Under the pieces are notes generated by a model. It ran no database searches, was not told the DNA's origin, and saw nothing but the letters and a program-made list of their open reading frames with translations. From DRQF01 sp964559135 (GTDB taxonomy: Bacteria; Planctomycetota; GCA-002687715; DRQF01): DNA of 20,903 bases. Shown here in pieces: positions 1-5,994 of this stretch (the first letter of the stretch is position 1; each line of letters starts with the position of its first letter). A program made the position numbers and the translations under genes. Location: positions 1 through 20,903 of the forward strand of contig CAZLGG010000069.1 in NCBI GenBank assembly GCA_964559135.1, written 5' to 3'.

Positions 1-2
1 GG

Positions 3-236
3 TCGGAGCCCGACGAGGCGTCGAAACCGAAGGCCTGCGGGCGGGAGTCGGACGACGGTGTTCCTGAGGCCGTGACGTGGAGCGTCGAGGCGCCACGGGG
101 CGCGGAGCCGCCCGGCGGGGTGCGGGACGCGGAGCCGCCCGGCGCACCGGAGCTTGCCGACGAGGGGGCGTCACGGTCGACCTGCGCGACAAAGAGGGGC
201 GCCGACGACTCTGTGCTTCCAGATCCCCGACCATGA
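3..236 (+). CDS. possible 3' end of an upstream gene (partial, low-complexity acidic/proline tail)
   Basis: The frame that begins at base 3 stays open for 77 codons from the left edge to a TGA at 234-236. Its translation is rich in Glu, Asp, Pro, Ala and Gly and contains an imperfect repeat (GAEPPGG, then DAEPPGA). Nearly every third codon position is G or C. The other two forward frames stop within about 75 bases and are Arg-rich, as shadow frames usually are. This fits the disordered C-terminal tail of a gene that starts outside the window. No domain can be recognised in so short a piece, and a chance open frame in GC-rich DNA is a real alternative. Confidence 0.35.
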   Translation, partial: SEPDEASKPKACGRESDDGVPEAVTWSVEAPRGAEPPGGVRDAEPPGAPELADEGASRSTCATKRGADDSVLPDPRP

Positions 237-679
237 GGCCGCCCACCAGAAGAAGAAGGGGCAACGCGTTCTTGAGAAGTGTTCCGATCATGACTCCACC
301 TTTCTCGGGAAGGCTCCCCACCTGGGGACTCCCGGCTCCTCTCTCATATCAAAGACCGTGCCAGCCCGTGTCGGAACACAGTCGCCGGACCCATATGAAC
401 ACAACTCCTTTTGTATCCACATTTTGCATTGTCATTGACGACCGCGCTTCTCCAAGCCCCGCCACCGCTTCCTGTCCCATTCCCGGGACGATCGGGAGCC
501 GTGTGTCCCCTCTGGAGGACAGGTCGCGGTCGCGGCGCGGGTGCGAGCCCCGCGGTCATGATAGATTCTTGCAGCTCACGCACCCCCACGGTTCGCTCGG
601 CGAGCCGACATGAACGCTCACGCTGCTCCGGCGTTGACTTCACGGACACATTCATCGAATCAAGGGAGCGTCAAACGAT
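237..679. other. intergenic region upstream of the rightward membrane-protein pair
   Basis: About 440 bases with no convincing gene. The part around 285-435 is visibly poorer in G+C than its surroundings, as expected of a non-coding spacer. A short hairpin (TCCCCA-CC-TGGGGA, 315-328) lies downstream of the possible upstream stop codon but has no clear U-tract. A GC hairpin (CGCGGG...CCCGCG, 536-554) lies further on. A plausible ribosome binding site, AGGGAG (663-668), precedes the ATG at 680. I could not identify a convincing -35/-10 pair. Confidence 0.5.
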
Positions 680-1966
680 ATGACCACTCGCCGCGGCACC
701 GGTCGTCGCAAGCCCCAGGACCCTCGCGTTCGGGTCAGGGAAATGAAGGAGAAGCAGGAGAGCAAGATGGCCACCCAGGCCCTCGTCATCGGGGGCATCG
801 TCATCGTCCTGCTCTTCGGGTTCATCGCTCTTTCATCCAGCGATGACGACCAGATCGAAACCAAGCCGAAGGATCGGACAGACCCTCTCACGGCGTCGAT
901 CCCGGATGATCGGCTGGCCAAGCCCGACGAGGAGAGCCAAGTCCCTTATTGGCTTGCGACGCGTTTCATGATCGCCCTCGCCAATGAGGACGCCGATGCG
1001 CTCGACAAGATCATCTGGTGGGACAAGTTCTTCTCACGCCTCGAAGACAAGAACCGCATCGACGCGGAGAAACGGTACGCGAATCTGGACGAAGCGGGGA
1101 AGGAAGCCCTTCGGCAAAGATTCCTCATCCGCGTCATGGATCCGGACTACATCCAGCTCATTCGGGAGAACATCCTCGACGATCTCATGGCCGGAAAGAT
1201 CGGGCTGTTCTCCCACTGGGATGTGCAAGCGGACTACGGAAAAATCGTCATTCCCGTGGAAGACCGGAAGACCGGCAAGAAGAAACTCGACATCACCGTA
1301 ACGGCGGAGTTGCTTCCGGACTTCGACCCGATCAAGGACGCCCAGAACCGACAGGCTTGGAAGATCGTGGGGCTTGCCCACGAGCAATACGGCAAGGTCA
1401 AGAACGGCCTCAAGGTCCGATCCAAGCAGAAGGACTTCGGCACCGACATCGTCAAGAACAAGAAGAAGAGGAAGAAAAAGAAGCGGGGACCGAAAGGTCC
1501 GCCGGAGGCCGACCCGGCTCCCGTTCCGTGGCTCCCCGACACGCCGGCCGCAACGCGAACGAAGGTCCAAGCGTTGATTGGCAAGATTCTGGATCTCAGT
1601 CACCCGCGAGAAGGCGACCAAGCGCGTCGCGAACTCATCGGTCTGGAAAAGGCAGCGATTCCAGGCATTCTCACGGCTCTGGCTCCCCTGAATCACAAGG
1701 ACAATCTGGAGGACATCTCGAAGGCGTGGCTCCTGGTCCAGGTGTTGCGAGAGATCACCTTCAAGGAATTCGGATACGGCCCCGGAACCACGAGCCTGGG
1801 AATGGGGCGTGGCGGCATGGTCCGGGCGACACCCGAGGAACGGGTCCGCGCCATTCGCCGCTGGTTCGGCTGGTGGAAAGTTTTCGGTCCCAAGTGGGAT
1901 CGAGCGGCCGAGATCCAAAAGATGGAAGACGCTTCAGGGGAAGACGACGGCTCCGACAACGAGTAG
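680..1966 (+). CDS. membrane-anchored hypothetical protein with Trp-rich C-terminal helical domain
   Basis: I do not recognise a named family across this 428-residue protein. It has a basic N-terminal stretch (about 1-30) and one strong membrane span at about 32-52 followed by acidic SSSDDD. A mainly helical region (about 80-240) follows, then a Lys/Arg cluster at about 259-269 and a Pro-rich linker. The C-terminal domain (about 292-402) contains KAAIPGILTAL, a hydrophobic helix with LREIT, and RAIRRWFGWWK. That domain resembles the end of the next gene's product (1989-3011), including the Trp-rich helix, so I infer a shared HEAT-like domain. The tail is acidic. The ATG at 680 has AGGGAG 11 bases upstream. 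An internal ATG at 767 (Met30) has a better-placed AGGAG and would start just before the membrane span, giving 399 residues. The next gene follows after 22 bases, so the two are probably cotranscribed. Function is unknown. Confidence 0.85.
   Translation: MTTRRGTGRRKPQDPRVRVREMKEKQESKMATQALVIGGIVIVLLFGFIALSSSDDDQIETKPKDRTDPLTASIPDDRLAKPDEESQVPYWLATRFMIALANEDADALDKIIWWDKFFSRLEDKNRIDAEKRYANLDEAGKEALRQRFLIRVMDPDYIQLIRENILDDLMAGKIGLFSHWDVQADYGKIVIPVEDRKTGKKKLDITVTAELLPDFDPIKDAQNRQAWKIVGLAHEQYGKVKNGLKVRSKQKDFGTDIVKNKKKRKKKKRGPKGPPEADPAPVPWLPDTPAATRTKVQALIGKILDLSHPREGDQARRELIGLEKAAIPGILTALAPLNHKDNLEDISKAWLLVQVLREITFKEFGYGPGTTSLGMGRGGMVRATPEERVRAIRRWFGWWKVFGPKWDRAAEIQKMEDASGEDDGSDNE
756..760 (+). promoter_or_regulatory. 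alternative ribosome binding site for internal start at 767
   Basis: AGGAG lies 6 bases before an in-frame ATG at 767. It is a better-spaced Shine-Dalgarno than the one before the ATG at 680. It raises the possibility that translation starts at Met30, removing 29 basic residues ahead of the membrane span. Both starts would keep the span. Confidence 0.4.
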
Positions 1967-1988
1967 ACTGAGGACGAGGAGCCCGAGC

Positions 1989-3011
1989 ATGAAAATCAAA
2001 TGCCCCGAATGCGGCACGCCCGCCCCGATCAAGTCGCTGAAGGATCACAAGATCACCTGCCCCGGTTGCGGAATGATCCTCGTCCTCGACAAGATCCTCG
2101 GCCCTGACTGGGCCGACAAGATCCGAGCGCGCCAGGAGAAGCATTCCGGCAACGAGGCGAGTCCCTCGAAACCGGCGACGGCCAAGTCGGTGCACAAGCG
2201 TTCGACCCCCACGCGCCGAAAGACCGCATCCCGGCGGAGAAAAGGGCACGCCGAGCCGGAGGTGGACCACCGACACGTCAGTCATCGGCACCATCACCAA
2301 TCTCGAGGCGTCTCCCCCACGTTGCTCTGGGGCAGCATAGGGGGGTTCCTGCTCGTCATGGCGATTCTCATCGTCTACCTGATGAATCGCCCGCAACACG
2401 AACCCGTCGACAAGGGGCAAGTCGCGGAAAAGCAGGCAGCGGCTCCCACATCCGGCCTCGACGACCTCACGGAGGAAACGACGGCAACCGAGGATTCGGT
2501 CGGAGTCTCCGATCCTGCCGAAGAAAAGCCCGCGGCCAAGATGGAACCCGCGAAGAAGCCCAAGAAGAAATCGACATCGAGGAAGGCCGCGTTGACCCCC
2601 TTCGGGCTTCCCCAAGGCGTCACGCAAGCGGACTTCGACGATGCGCAAAAGCAGCTCGAGGTCTTGAGGGACCTGAACGCCACGCGCGCACTAGGTATTG
2701 CCAAGGACAAGTTGGCCGCCAAGCCCCGGGCCGCCATTCCGGTCCTCATCAACGGGCTCTTGAAGCTCGACGTTGCCGACAGCGACGACTCCAAGCGGGG
2801 ATTCCAGATGGTCGACTCCCTGAAATGGATCACCGGCAAGGAAGACATCTGGGAATCGGATGCCTTTCAGATCTTCCGCGCGCCGGACTCCGAAAAAGAG
2901 AAACAGGGGGCCACTCTGACTCGCAAGCAGGCCATCAAGCGCTGGTGGCGATGGTGGGACAAGGTCCAGGACACCTGGCAGCCCCCCAAGGAAGACGAAG
3001 AAGGCAACTGA
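1989..3011 (+). CDS. zinc-ribbon, single-span membrane protein with Trp-rich C-terminal domain
   Basis: This 340-residue protein opens with a four-cysteine zinc ribbon (Cys5, Cys8, Cys24, Cys27; CPEC...CPGC). A basic and His-rich linker follows (HRHVSHRHHH at about 99-103), then one membrane span at about 110-132 and a low-complexity Glu/Ala/Lys/Thr region to about 200. The C-terminal domain (about 210-330) holds RAAIPVLINGLLKL, LKWITG and KQAIKRWWRWWDK. This domain parallels the C-terminus of the preceding gene. A cytoplasmic ribbon and an outside C-terminus is the likely topology, but that is inferred. The frame is open upstream of 1989, but the ATG at 1989 begins the ribbon directly and has a GAGGACGAGGAG purine run just upstream. 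The gene sits 22 bases after its neighbour. Zinc ribbons fused to one membrane span are common in planctomycete proteins. The specific role is unknown. Confidence 0.88.
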   Translation: MKIKCPECGTPAPIKSLKDHKITCPGCGMILVLDKILGPDWADKIRARQEKHSGNEASPSKPATAKSVHKRSTPTRRKTASRRRKGHAEPEVDHRHVSHRHHHQSRGVSPTLLWGSIGGFLLVMAILIVYLMNRPQHEPVDKGQVAEKQAAAPTSGLDDLTEETTATEDSVGVSDPAEEKPAAKMEPAKKPKKKSTSRKAALTPFGLPQGVTQADFDDAQKQLEVLRDLNATRALGIAKDKLAAKPRAAIPVLINGLLKLDVADSDDSKRGFQMVDSLKWITGKEDIWESDAFQIFRAPDSEKEKQGATLTRKQAIKRWWRWWDKVQDTWQPPKEDEEGN

Positions 3012-3132
3012 CGCCTCCACCGCTCGCAGCGCCACGATGTGGTCGGTCCAGCCTCCCGAGAGGAGTCCGAGGACTTTCCCGGTCCCCCACCGATACCTCT
3101 TGCAGAGAGGGAAGCTCGAACCCTCGCCCTTC

Positions 3133-3139
3133 GAAGGAG
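3133..3139 (+). promoter_or_regulatory. ribosome binding site that decides the GTG start at 3148
   Basis: GAAGGAG lies 8 bases before the GTG at 3148. It supports that codon over upstream in-frame starts, because translation from 3148 begins exactly at a lipoprotein signal peptide. Confidence 0.65.
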
Positions 3140-3147
3140 TCCTCCTC

Positions 3148-3975
3148 GTGAAAAACTCACTCGTATTGATGGCCGCCGGTCTCCTCTGTTTCCTTCCGGC
3201 CTGTCGTTCGGACTCGTCCCCGCAGGCTGCATCGCACGAAGTCCAACTCTGCTCTCTTTGCAACAAGCCGATCCGGCCGGGTGAAGAGGTCGTGCTGGTG
3301 GACGGCAATGGGAATCGCTCCGCCTTCCGATGCGTCCACTGTGCACTCACCGCCCAAGCGGCTGCCGCGCCGCCTTCGGCCATCGCAACGCATTCGCCAC
3401 TCTCCAAGACGGCTGTCACGATTCGGCGCGACACCGAGGGTTGGAGCATCACGCCTGTCTCCGCCGTCATCCTCAGTCTTCCCGAAGAAGCGGGTGAGTG
3501 TGTCGATCGGCATCGAGTCTTTCCCGATCGCAATGAATTCCAGCGCTACATGGACGCCCACCCCGAACTCCCCCGGGACGATGCGGTCCCCTATACCATC
3601 GACCGACTCGCCCATCTCCTCGCCACCGGGCTCCCACAGGACGGGATTCGGCCCCCCGCTCCCGTCCAACTCCTTGTCGTCGGGATGCTCACCCATCTCC
3701 CCTTCAAGGAGGACGTCCTCCCCGTCATCGAGGCCGCTCTCGAAGATGTCGGCGACACTGCGGGCGCTCGATTCGTCGACGCGACCCGTCCCGAGGGCAA
3801 AGCCATCCTCTCGGCCCACGGCATTCACGAGCACTCTCCGGTCTTCATGTTCCTCAATGACGACACTCACGTCACTCTCGCCTCGAGGACGATCGACTTG
3901 CGCGGTTTCCCAGGCAAGACCTGGACCCACAAGGACCTTGTCGCGGCTCTCCGCCAGGCTGCGCACGACCATTGA
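3148..3975 (+). CDS. lipoprotein with two CxxC pairs and a thioredoxin-like C-terminal half
   Basis: The GTG start gives 275 residues. A lipoprotein signal peptide (about 1-18) ends in the lipobox LPAC with Cys19. After the anchor come two cysteine pairs, CSLC (35-38) and CVHC (62-65), 23 residues apart. They look like a metal-binding knuckle and are reminiscent of NosL-type proteins, though that link is weak. The C-terminal half (about 172-272) reads like a thioredoxin fold: a strand VQLLVVGML, a long helix, a strand ending ARFVDA, HSPVFMFLN with a probable cis-proline at 231, and a final helix. The usual CxxC after the first strand is absent (THLPFKED), so classic thiol-disulfide exchange is unlikely. 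The protein probably sits on the outer side of the cytoplasmic membrane or on the outer membrane. It is 136 bases after the previous gene and could share its transcript or have its own promoter. Confidence 0.8.
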   Translation: MKNSLVLMAAGLLCFLPACRSDSSPQAASHEVQLCSLCNKPIRPGEEVVLVDGNGNRSAFRCVHCALTAQAAAAPPSAIATHSPLSKTAVTIRRDTEGWSITPVSAVILSLPEEAGECVDRHRVFPDRNEFQRYMDAHPELPRDDAVPYTIDRLAHLLATGLPQDGIRPPAPVQLLVVGMLTHLPFKEDVLPVIEAALEDVGDTAGARFVDATRPEGKAILSAHGIHEHSPVFMFLNDDTHVTLASRTIDLRGFPGKTWTHKDLVAALRQAAHDH

Positions 3976-4090
3976 TTTCAGGCTCGCGCCCGGGCGACAT
4001 CATCGAGAGGAGTGATGACCTTAGGGTGGGTCACGCGACTCGACGCGTCCCCCATGAACGCGATCCATGCTGCGGCGGAGGATGACCGGC

Positions 4091-4699
4091 TCAGGGGGCG
4101 GCGACACGGCGGTAACGGGCGTCCACGGCGAGCATCTCTTCGCCATCGGGCGTGACGTTGTACATGAGGATCTGCATCGCGTCCGGACTCTCGGCGCCAA
4201 TGAGGATGCGCCAGCCCCAGTCCGGCCCTGGAGGCGCGCCGTACCGACCGTGAACCGCGACCAGCCCCTCCTTCGTCTCCTCGTTGCGAAACAGCATGAA
4301 TTTCGACGCCGTGTGCCAGGAGTCGACCCAGACGACGTCGGCTTCATCCGCATTCGAACCGGTCTGTACGACGATGAGACCCTCTTGAGGTTGGCCCTCG
4401 TACGACCACGTGTACGCAATCGTCGCGACCGCACCGCCGACGGCGCGAGCCACCGTTGCCGTCGTCTCCGACTCTCTCACGGGGTCGCCGGGCATGACCC
4501 AAAGGCGGTTGACGCCGATCCATTGGCCGGCGAGATCGGTCAGCGCTACAGGGGTGCTCATCTGATGCTTGCTCCCTTCGCGTGAATCCAACGCATCGGA
4601 CTGACCATGGTGATCCGCGCAGCCGAGATACGTGACCACGAAGGCCGCGGCGACAATCGCTCGGCCAGACCTCATCCTCATTCTTCCCGCTCGTCTCAT
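4091..4699 (-). CDS. DUF1579-like lipoprotein
   Basis: This 202-residue protein has a basic N-terminus, a hydrophobic segment (about 13-26) and Cys27 in YLGC. That looks like a lipoprotein signal, although Tyr at -3 is not ideal. The mature part begins DLAGQWIGVNRLWVMPG. It continues with alternating strands of the calycin-like kind, including AYTWSYEGQPQEGLIVV and VVWVDSWH. I assign it to DUF1579-type proteins from this pattern; the family has no settled function. The first Met lacks a good ribosome binding site. Met7, Met9 or Met47 (MSTPVALTDL) are alternatives; Met47 would give a cytoplasmic form without the signal. The gene converges with the lipoprotein gene ending at 3975 across 115 bases. 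The nitroreductase-like gene upstream lies 489 bases away behind a repeat-rich spacer, so this gene is probably transcribed separately. Confidence 0.7.
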   Translation of the reverse strand: MRRAGRMRMRSGRAIVAAAFVVTYLGCADHHGQSDALDSREGSKHQMSTPVALTDLAGQWIGVNRLWVMPGDPVRESETTATVARAVGGAVATIAYTWSYEGQPQEGLIVVQTGSNADEADVVWVDSWHTASKFMLFRNEETKEGLVAVHGRYGAPPGPDWGWRILIGAESPDAMQILMYNVTPDGEEMLAVDARYRRVAAP

Positions 4700-4834
4700 C
4701 CACTCATCATCCCTCGTCCACCGCGAGCTGTCCAGGGGTCCGAGCGCGGCGAATTCCTCCGCCCATCATTCACGAATCCCCCATCCACAGAGGCCGTAGC
4801 CGCCGCTCCGGGCCAGGGGCGCTGAGGACCTGGG

Positions 4835-4894
4835 CGCCTCGTCGAAGATGAGACATCAACGACATTCGACCCGACGAGGAGGGCCCGGCTCCAG
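4835..4894 (+). repeat. intergenic 60-bp element, copy A
   Basis: This copy aligns along its full length with 5924-5984 in the same orientation. By my count 14 of about 60 positions differ and there is one single-base gap. Shared blocks include CGTCGAAGATGA, TCAACGA/CCAACGA, TTCGAC and CCGGCT. The GTCGAA...TTCGAC arms form an inverted repeat, more complete in copy B. The copies lie on opposite sides of the iodotyrosine-deiodinase-like gene, outside coding sequence. Confidence 0.75.
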
Positions 4895-4904
4895 AAGAAG
4901 GGGG

Positions 4905-5123
4905 CCTCTCACGGAGGCGCAGAGGCACGGAGAGGCATGGTTCGAGAAGCCGAGGATTCCCACCGCCTTCTCTGTGACTCCGTGGCTCTGTGAGAGAAAG
5001 ACCTGAACGTCAAAGAGGCTCCAAGCGCTCGTTGGCCCGCCCTGCCGCCCGCGGGACGGGGACGTCCCGGATCCAGGAAAAGGGCCTTCTCTGTGGCTCC
5101 GTGACTCCGTGGCTCCGTGAGAG
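4905..5123. repeat. three arrays of 8-bp YCACRGAG units in opposite orientations
   Basis: Array A (4909-4932) reads TCACGGAG, GCGCAGAG, GCACGGAG on the plus strand. Array B (4970-4993) is CTCTGTGA, CTCCGTGG, CTCTGTGA. Array C (5089-5120) is CTCTGTGG, CTCCGTGA, CTCCGTGG, CTCCGTGA. B and C are reverse complements of the A-type unit. Both are preceded by CCTT and followed by GAGAGAAA. A perfect 11-base inverted repeat (CTCTCACGGAG at 4906-4916, its complement at 5113-5123) bounds the cluster, so the transcript could fold into a large hairpin. Similar CACGGAG/CACAGAG strings occur between genes in several bacterial phyla; I recall no established function. Confidence 0.8.
5053..5077 (+). repeat. 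partial copy of the 60-bp intergenic element
   Basis: The 18 bases GGGACGGGGACGTCCCGG (5053-5070) are identical to 5960-5977 in copy B. A near match (ATCCAG against CTTCCAG) follows. Only the 3' third of the element is present, lying between arrays B and C of the 8-bp repeat. It contains the perfect palindrome GGGACGTCCC. Confidence 0.65.
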
Positions 5124-5188
5124 AAAAAAGAGGACGTCGGGGAATGTCCAGTCGCTCGAACCCAAGGCTCGCGACGATCTCTTCGTCG

Positions 5189-5887
5189 TCAGGTGGGATC
5201 CCAAATGGCAATGTCTTCGAGGGGTTTGCGGCGAAGGTCAGGCACCTGGCAACACTTGGCCGGATAACCGATCGGGAAGAGGACAAAAGGGCGCTCGTTC
5301 TCCGGGCGCTTCAGGATCTTCCGAAGAAACCCCATCGGGCTGGGTGTGTGGGTCAAGGTCGCCAGTCCCATCCCGTGAAGGGCGGCGATGAAGAGCCCCG
5401 CCGCAATGCCCACGCTCTCCTTCACGTAGTAATTCTTCCTGGGGCTCCCGTCCGGATTCACGCCGTGCCTCTCCTCGAAGAGTACCACGATCCAGGGGAC
5501 GATCTCGAGAAACGGCTTGCGCCAGTCCGTGCCGAGGGGCCGCAGGGCCTCCAGCCATTCCGGCGGCATACGCCCTTCGTAGCTCTTGCGTTCCTCGTCC
5601 TCCGCCGCCTCGCGAATCGCCTTCTTCGTCGAGGGTTCACTCACGGCGACGAAACGCCACGGTTGGCGGTGCGCCCCCGAAGGCGCCGTGGAAGCGGTGC
5701 GGATCGCCAACTCGATCATTTCCCGGGGCACGTCACGGCCCGAGAAATGCCGCACGCTGCGACGCGCATCCATGAGGCGGAAAAAGTCCCGGCCGCGCGC
5801 GAGCCCCTCCTCTGGGGTGACGCGCGGCGGAGCGTAGGGAATGAACCGCGGAGAAGGCTCGGCGCTGTGGTGTGTGTCTTGGTCCAT
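5189..5887 (-). CDS. nitroreductase-family flavoprotein, iodotyrosine-deiodinase-like
   Basis: The 232-residue protein matches the iodotyrosine deiodinase (IYD) branch of the FMN-dependent nitroreductase fold. RRSVRHFSGRDVP (42-54) carries the phosphate-binding arginines. TAPSGAHRQPWRF (67-79), YYVKESVGIAAG (153-164), TLTHTPSP (177-184) and GYPAK...VPDLRRKP (207-222) are other family blocks. Compared from memory with human IYD, Glu99, Tyr103 and Lys124 fall where the enzyme holds the substrate zwitterion (Glu157, Tyr161, Lys182). Thr181 falls where Thr239 contacts the flavin. There is no membrane anchor, so it is probably a soluble dimer. The likely reaction is reductive dehalogenation of halotyrosines or a related reduction. 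The physiological substrate is unknown. The start is chosen because FIPYAPPR and the following helix precede the core as in homologues. No Shine-Dalgarno is visible, but a possible leaderless promoter is. Confidence 0.9.
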   Translation of the reverse strand: MDQDTHHSAEPSPRFIPYAPPRVTPEEGLARGRDFFRLMDARRSVRHFSGRDVPREMIELAIRTASTAPSGAHRQPWRFVAVSEPSTKKAIREAAEDEERKSYEGRMPPEWLEALRPLGTDWRKPFLEIVPWIVVLFEERHGVNPDGSPRKNYYVKESVGIAAGLFIAALHGMGLATLTHTPSPMGFLRKILKRPENERPFVLFPIGYPAKCCQVPDLRRKPLEDIAIWDPT

Positions 5888-5894
5888 GAAGAGC

Positions 5895-5923
5895 AGGATA
5901 GCTCATCCCGCCCGGAGTCTCGA
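5895..5923 (-). promoter_or_regulatory. candidate promoter for the IYD-like gene, possibly leaderless
   Basis: On the minus strand TCGAGA (5923-5918) is followed after exactly 17 bases by TATCCT (5900-5895). Each matches the sigma-70 consensus at four of six positions. Only seven bases separate the -10 box from the ATG, which would put transcription start at or next to the start codon. That agrees with the lack of a ribosome binding site. Confidence 0.4.
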
Positions 5924-5984
5924 CGCCCCGTCGAAGATGAAGCCCCAACGAGGTTCGACGGGACGGGGACGTCCCGGCTTCCAG
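5924..5984 (+). repeat. intergenic 60-bp element, copy B
   Basis: This is the better-preserved copy of the element also seen at 4835-4894. A perfect 7-base inverted repeat, CGTCGAA...TTCGACG, encloses 18 bases. It is followed by GGGACGGGGACGTCCCGG with the palindrome GGGACGTCCC. The element fills most of the 107-base gap between the IYD-like gene and the giant TPR gene and could form adjacent hairpins in RNA read from either strand. Confidence 0.75.
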
Positions 5985-5994
5985 CACCGCGACA

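Larger units (their letters stand above)
4700..5188. other. repeat-rich intergenic spacer
   Basis: These 489 bases between two leftward genes hold no convincing gene. About 4700-4834 is the presumed 5' region of the DUF1579-like gene, and I see no clear promoter there. The rest is mostly repeats. There is one copy of the 60-bp element (4835-4894), three arrays of 8-bp units in two orientations (4909-4932, 4970-4993, 5089-5120) and a partial copy of the first element (5053-5077). Translated frames here are dominated by the repeats and should not be annotated as proteins. Confidence 0.75.

Noticed and set aside
315..328. TCCCCA-CC-TGGGGA hairpin as a terminator for the possible upstream gene.
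   Set aside because: The stem is short with a 2-base loop and no run of T follows, so it was noted only in the spacer description.
344..655. Leftward open frame of 103 codons in the spacer before the first membrane-protein gene.
   Set aside because: The composition has no family signal, there is no convincing ribosome binding site, and the region has the lower G+C of a spacer.
634..662. TTGACT at 634-639 as a -35 box for the first rightward membrane-protein gene.
   Set aside because: No acceptable -10 hexamer lies at 16-18 bases spacing; the best candidate matches at very few positions.
1809..1988. In-frame upstream extension of the zinc-ribbon gene.
   Set aside because: It would overlap the previous gene by more than 150 bases and add a sequence without family features. 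The ATG at 1989 begins at the zinc ribbon.
3987..3996. CGCCCGGGCG palindrome between the convergent genes as a terminator.
   Set aside because: The stem is only 5 bp with no loop and no U-tract follows, so an intrinsic terminator is not supported.
4909..5120. Short regularly repeated units considered as a CRISPR array.
   Set aside because: The units are 8 bp and directly abutting, there are no unique spacers of constant length, and no cas genes are nearby.
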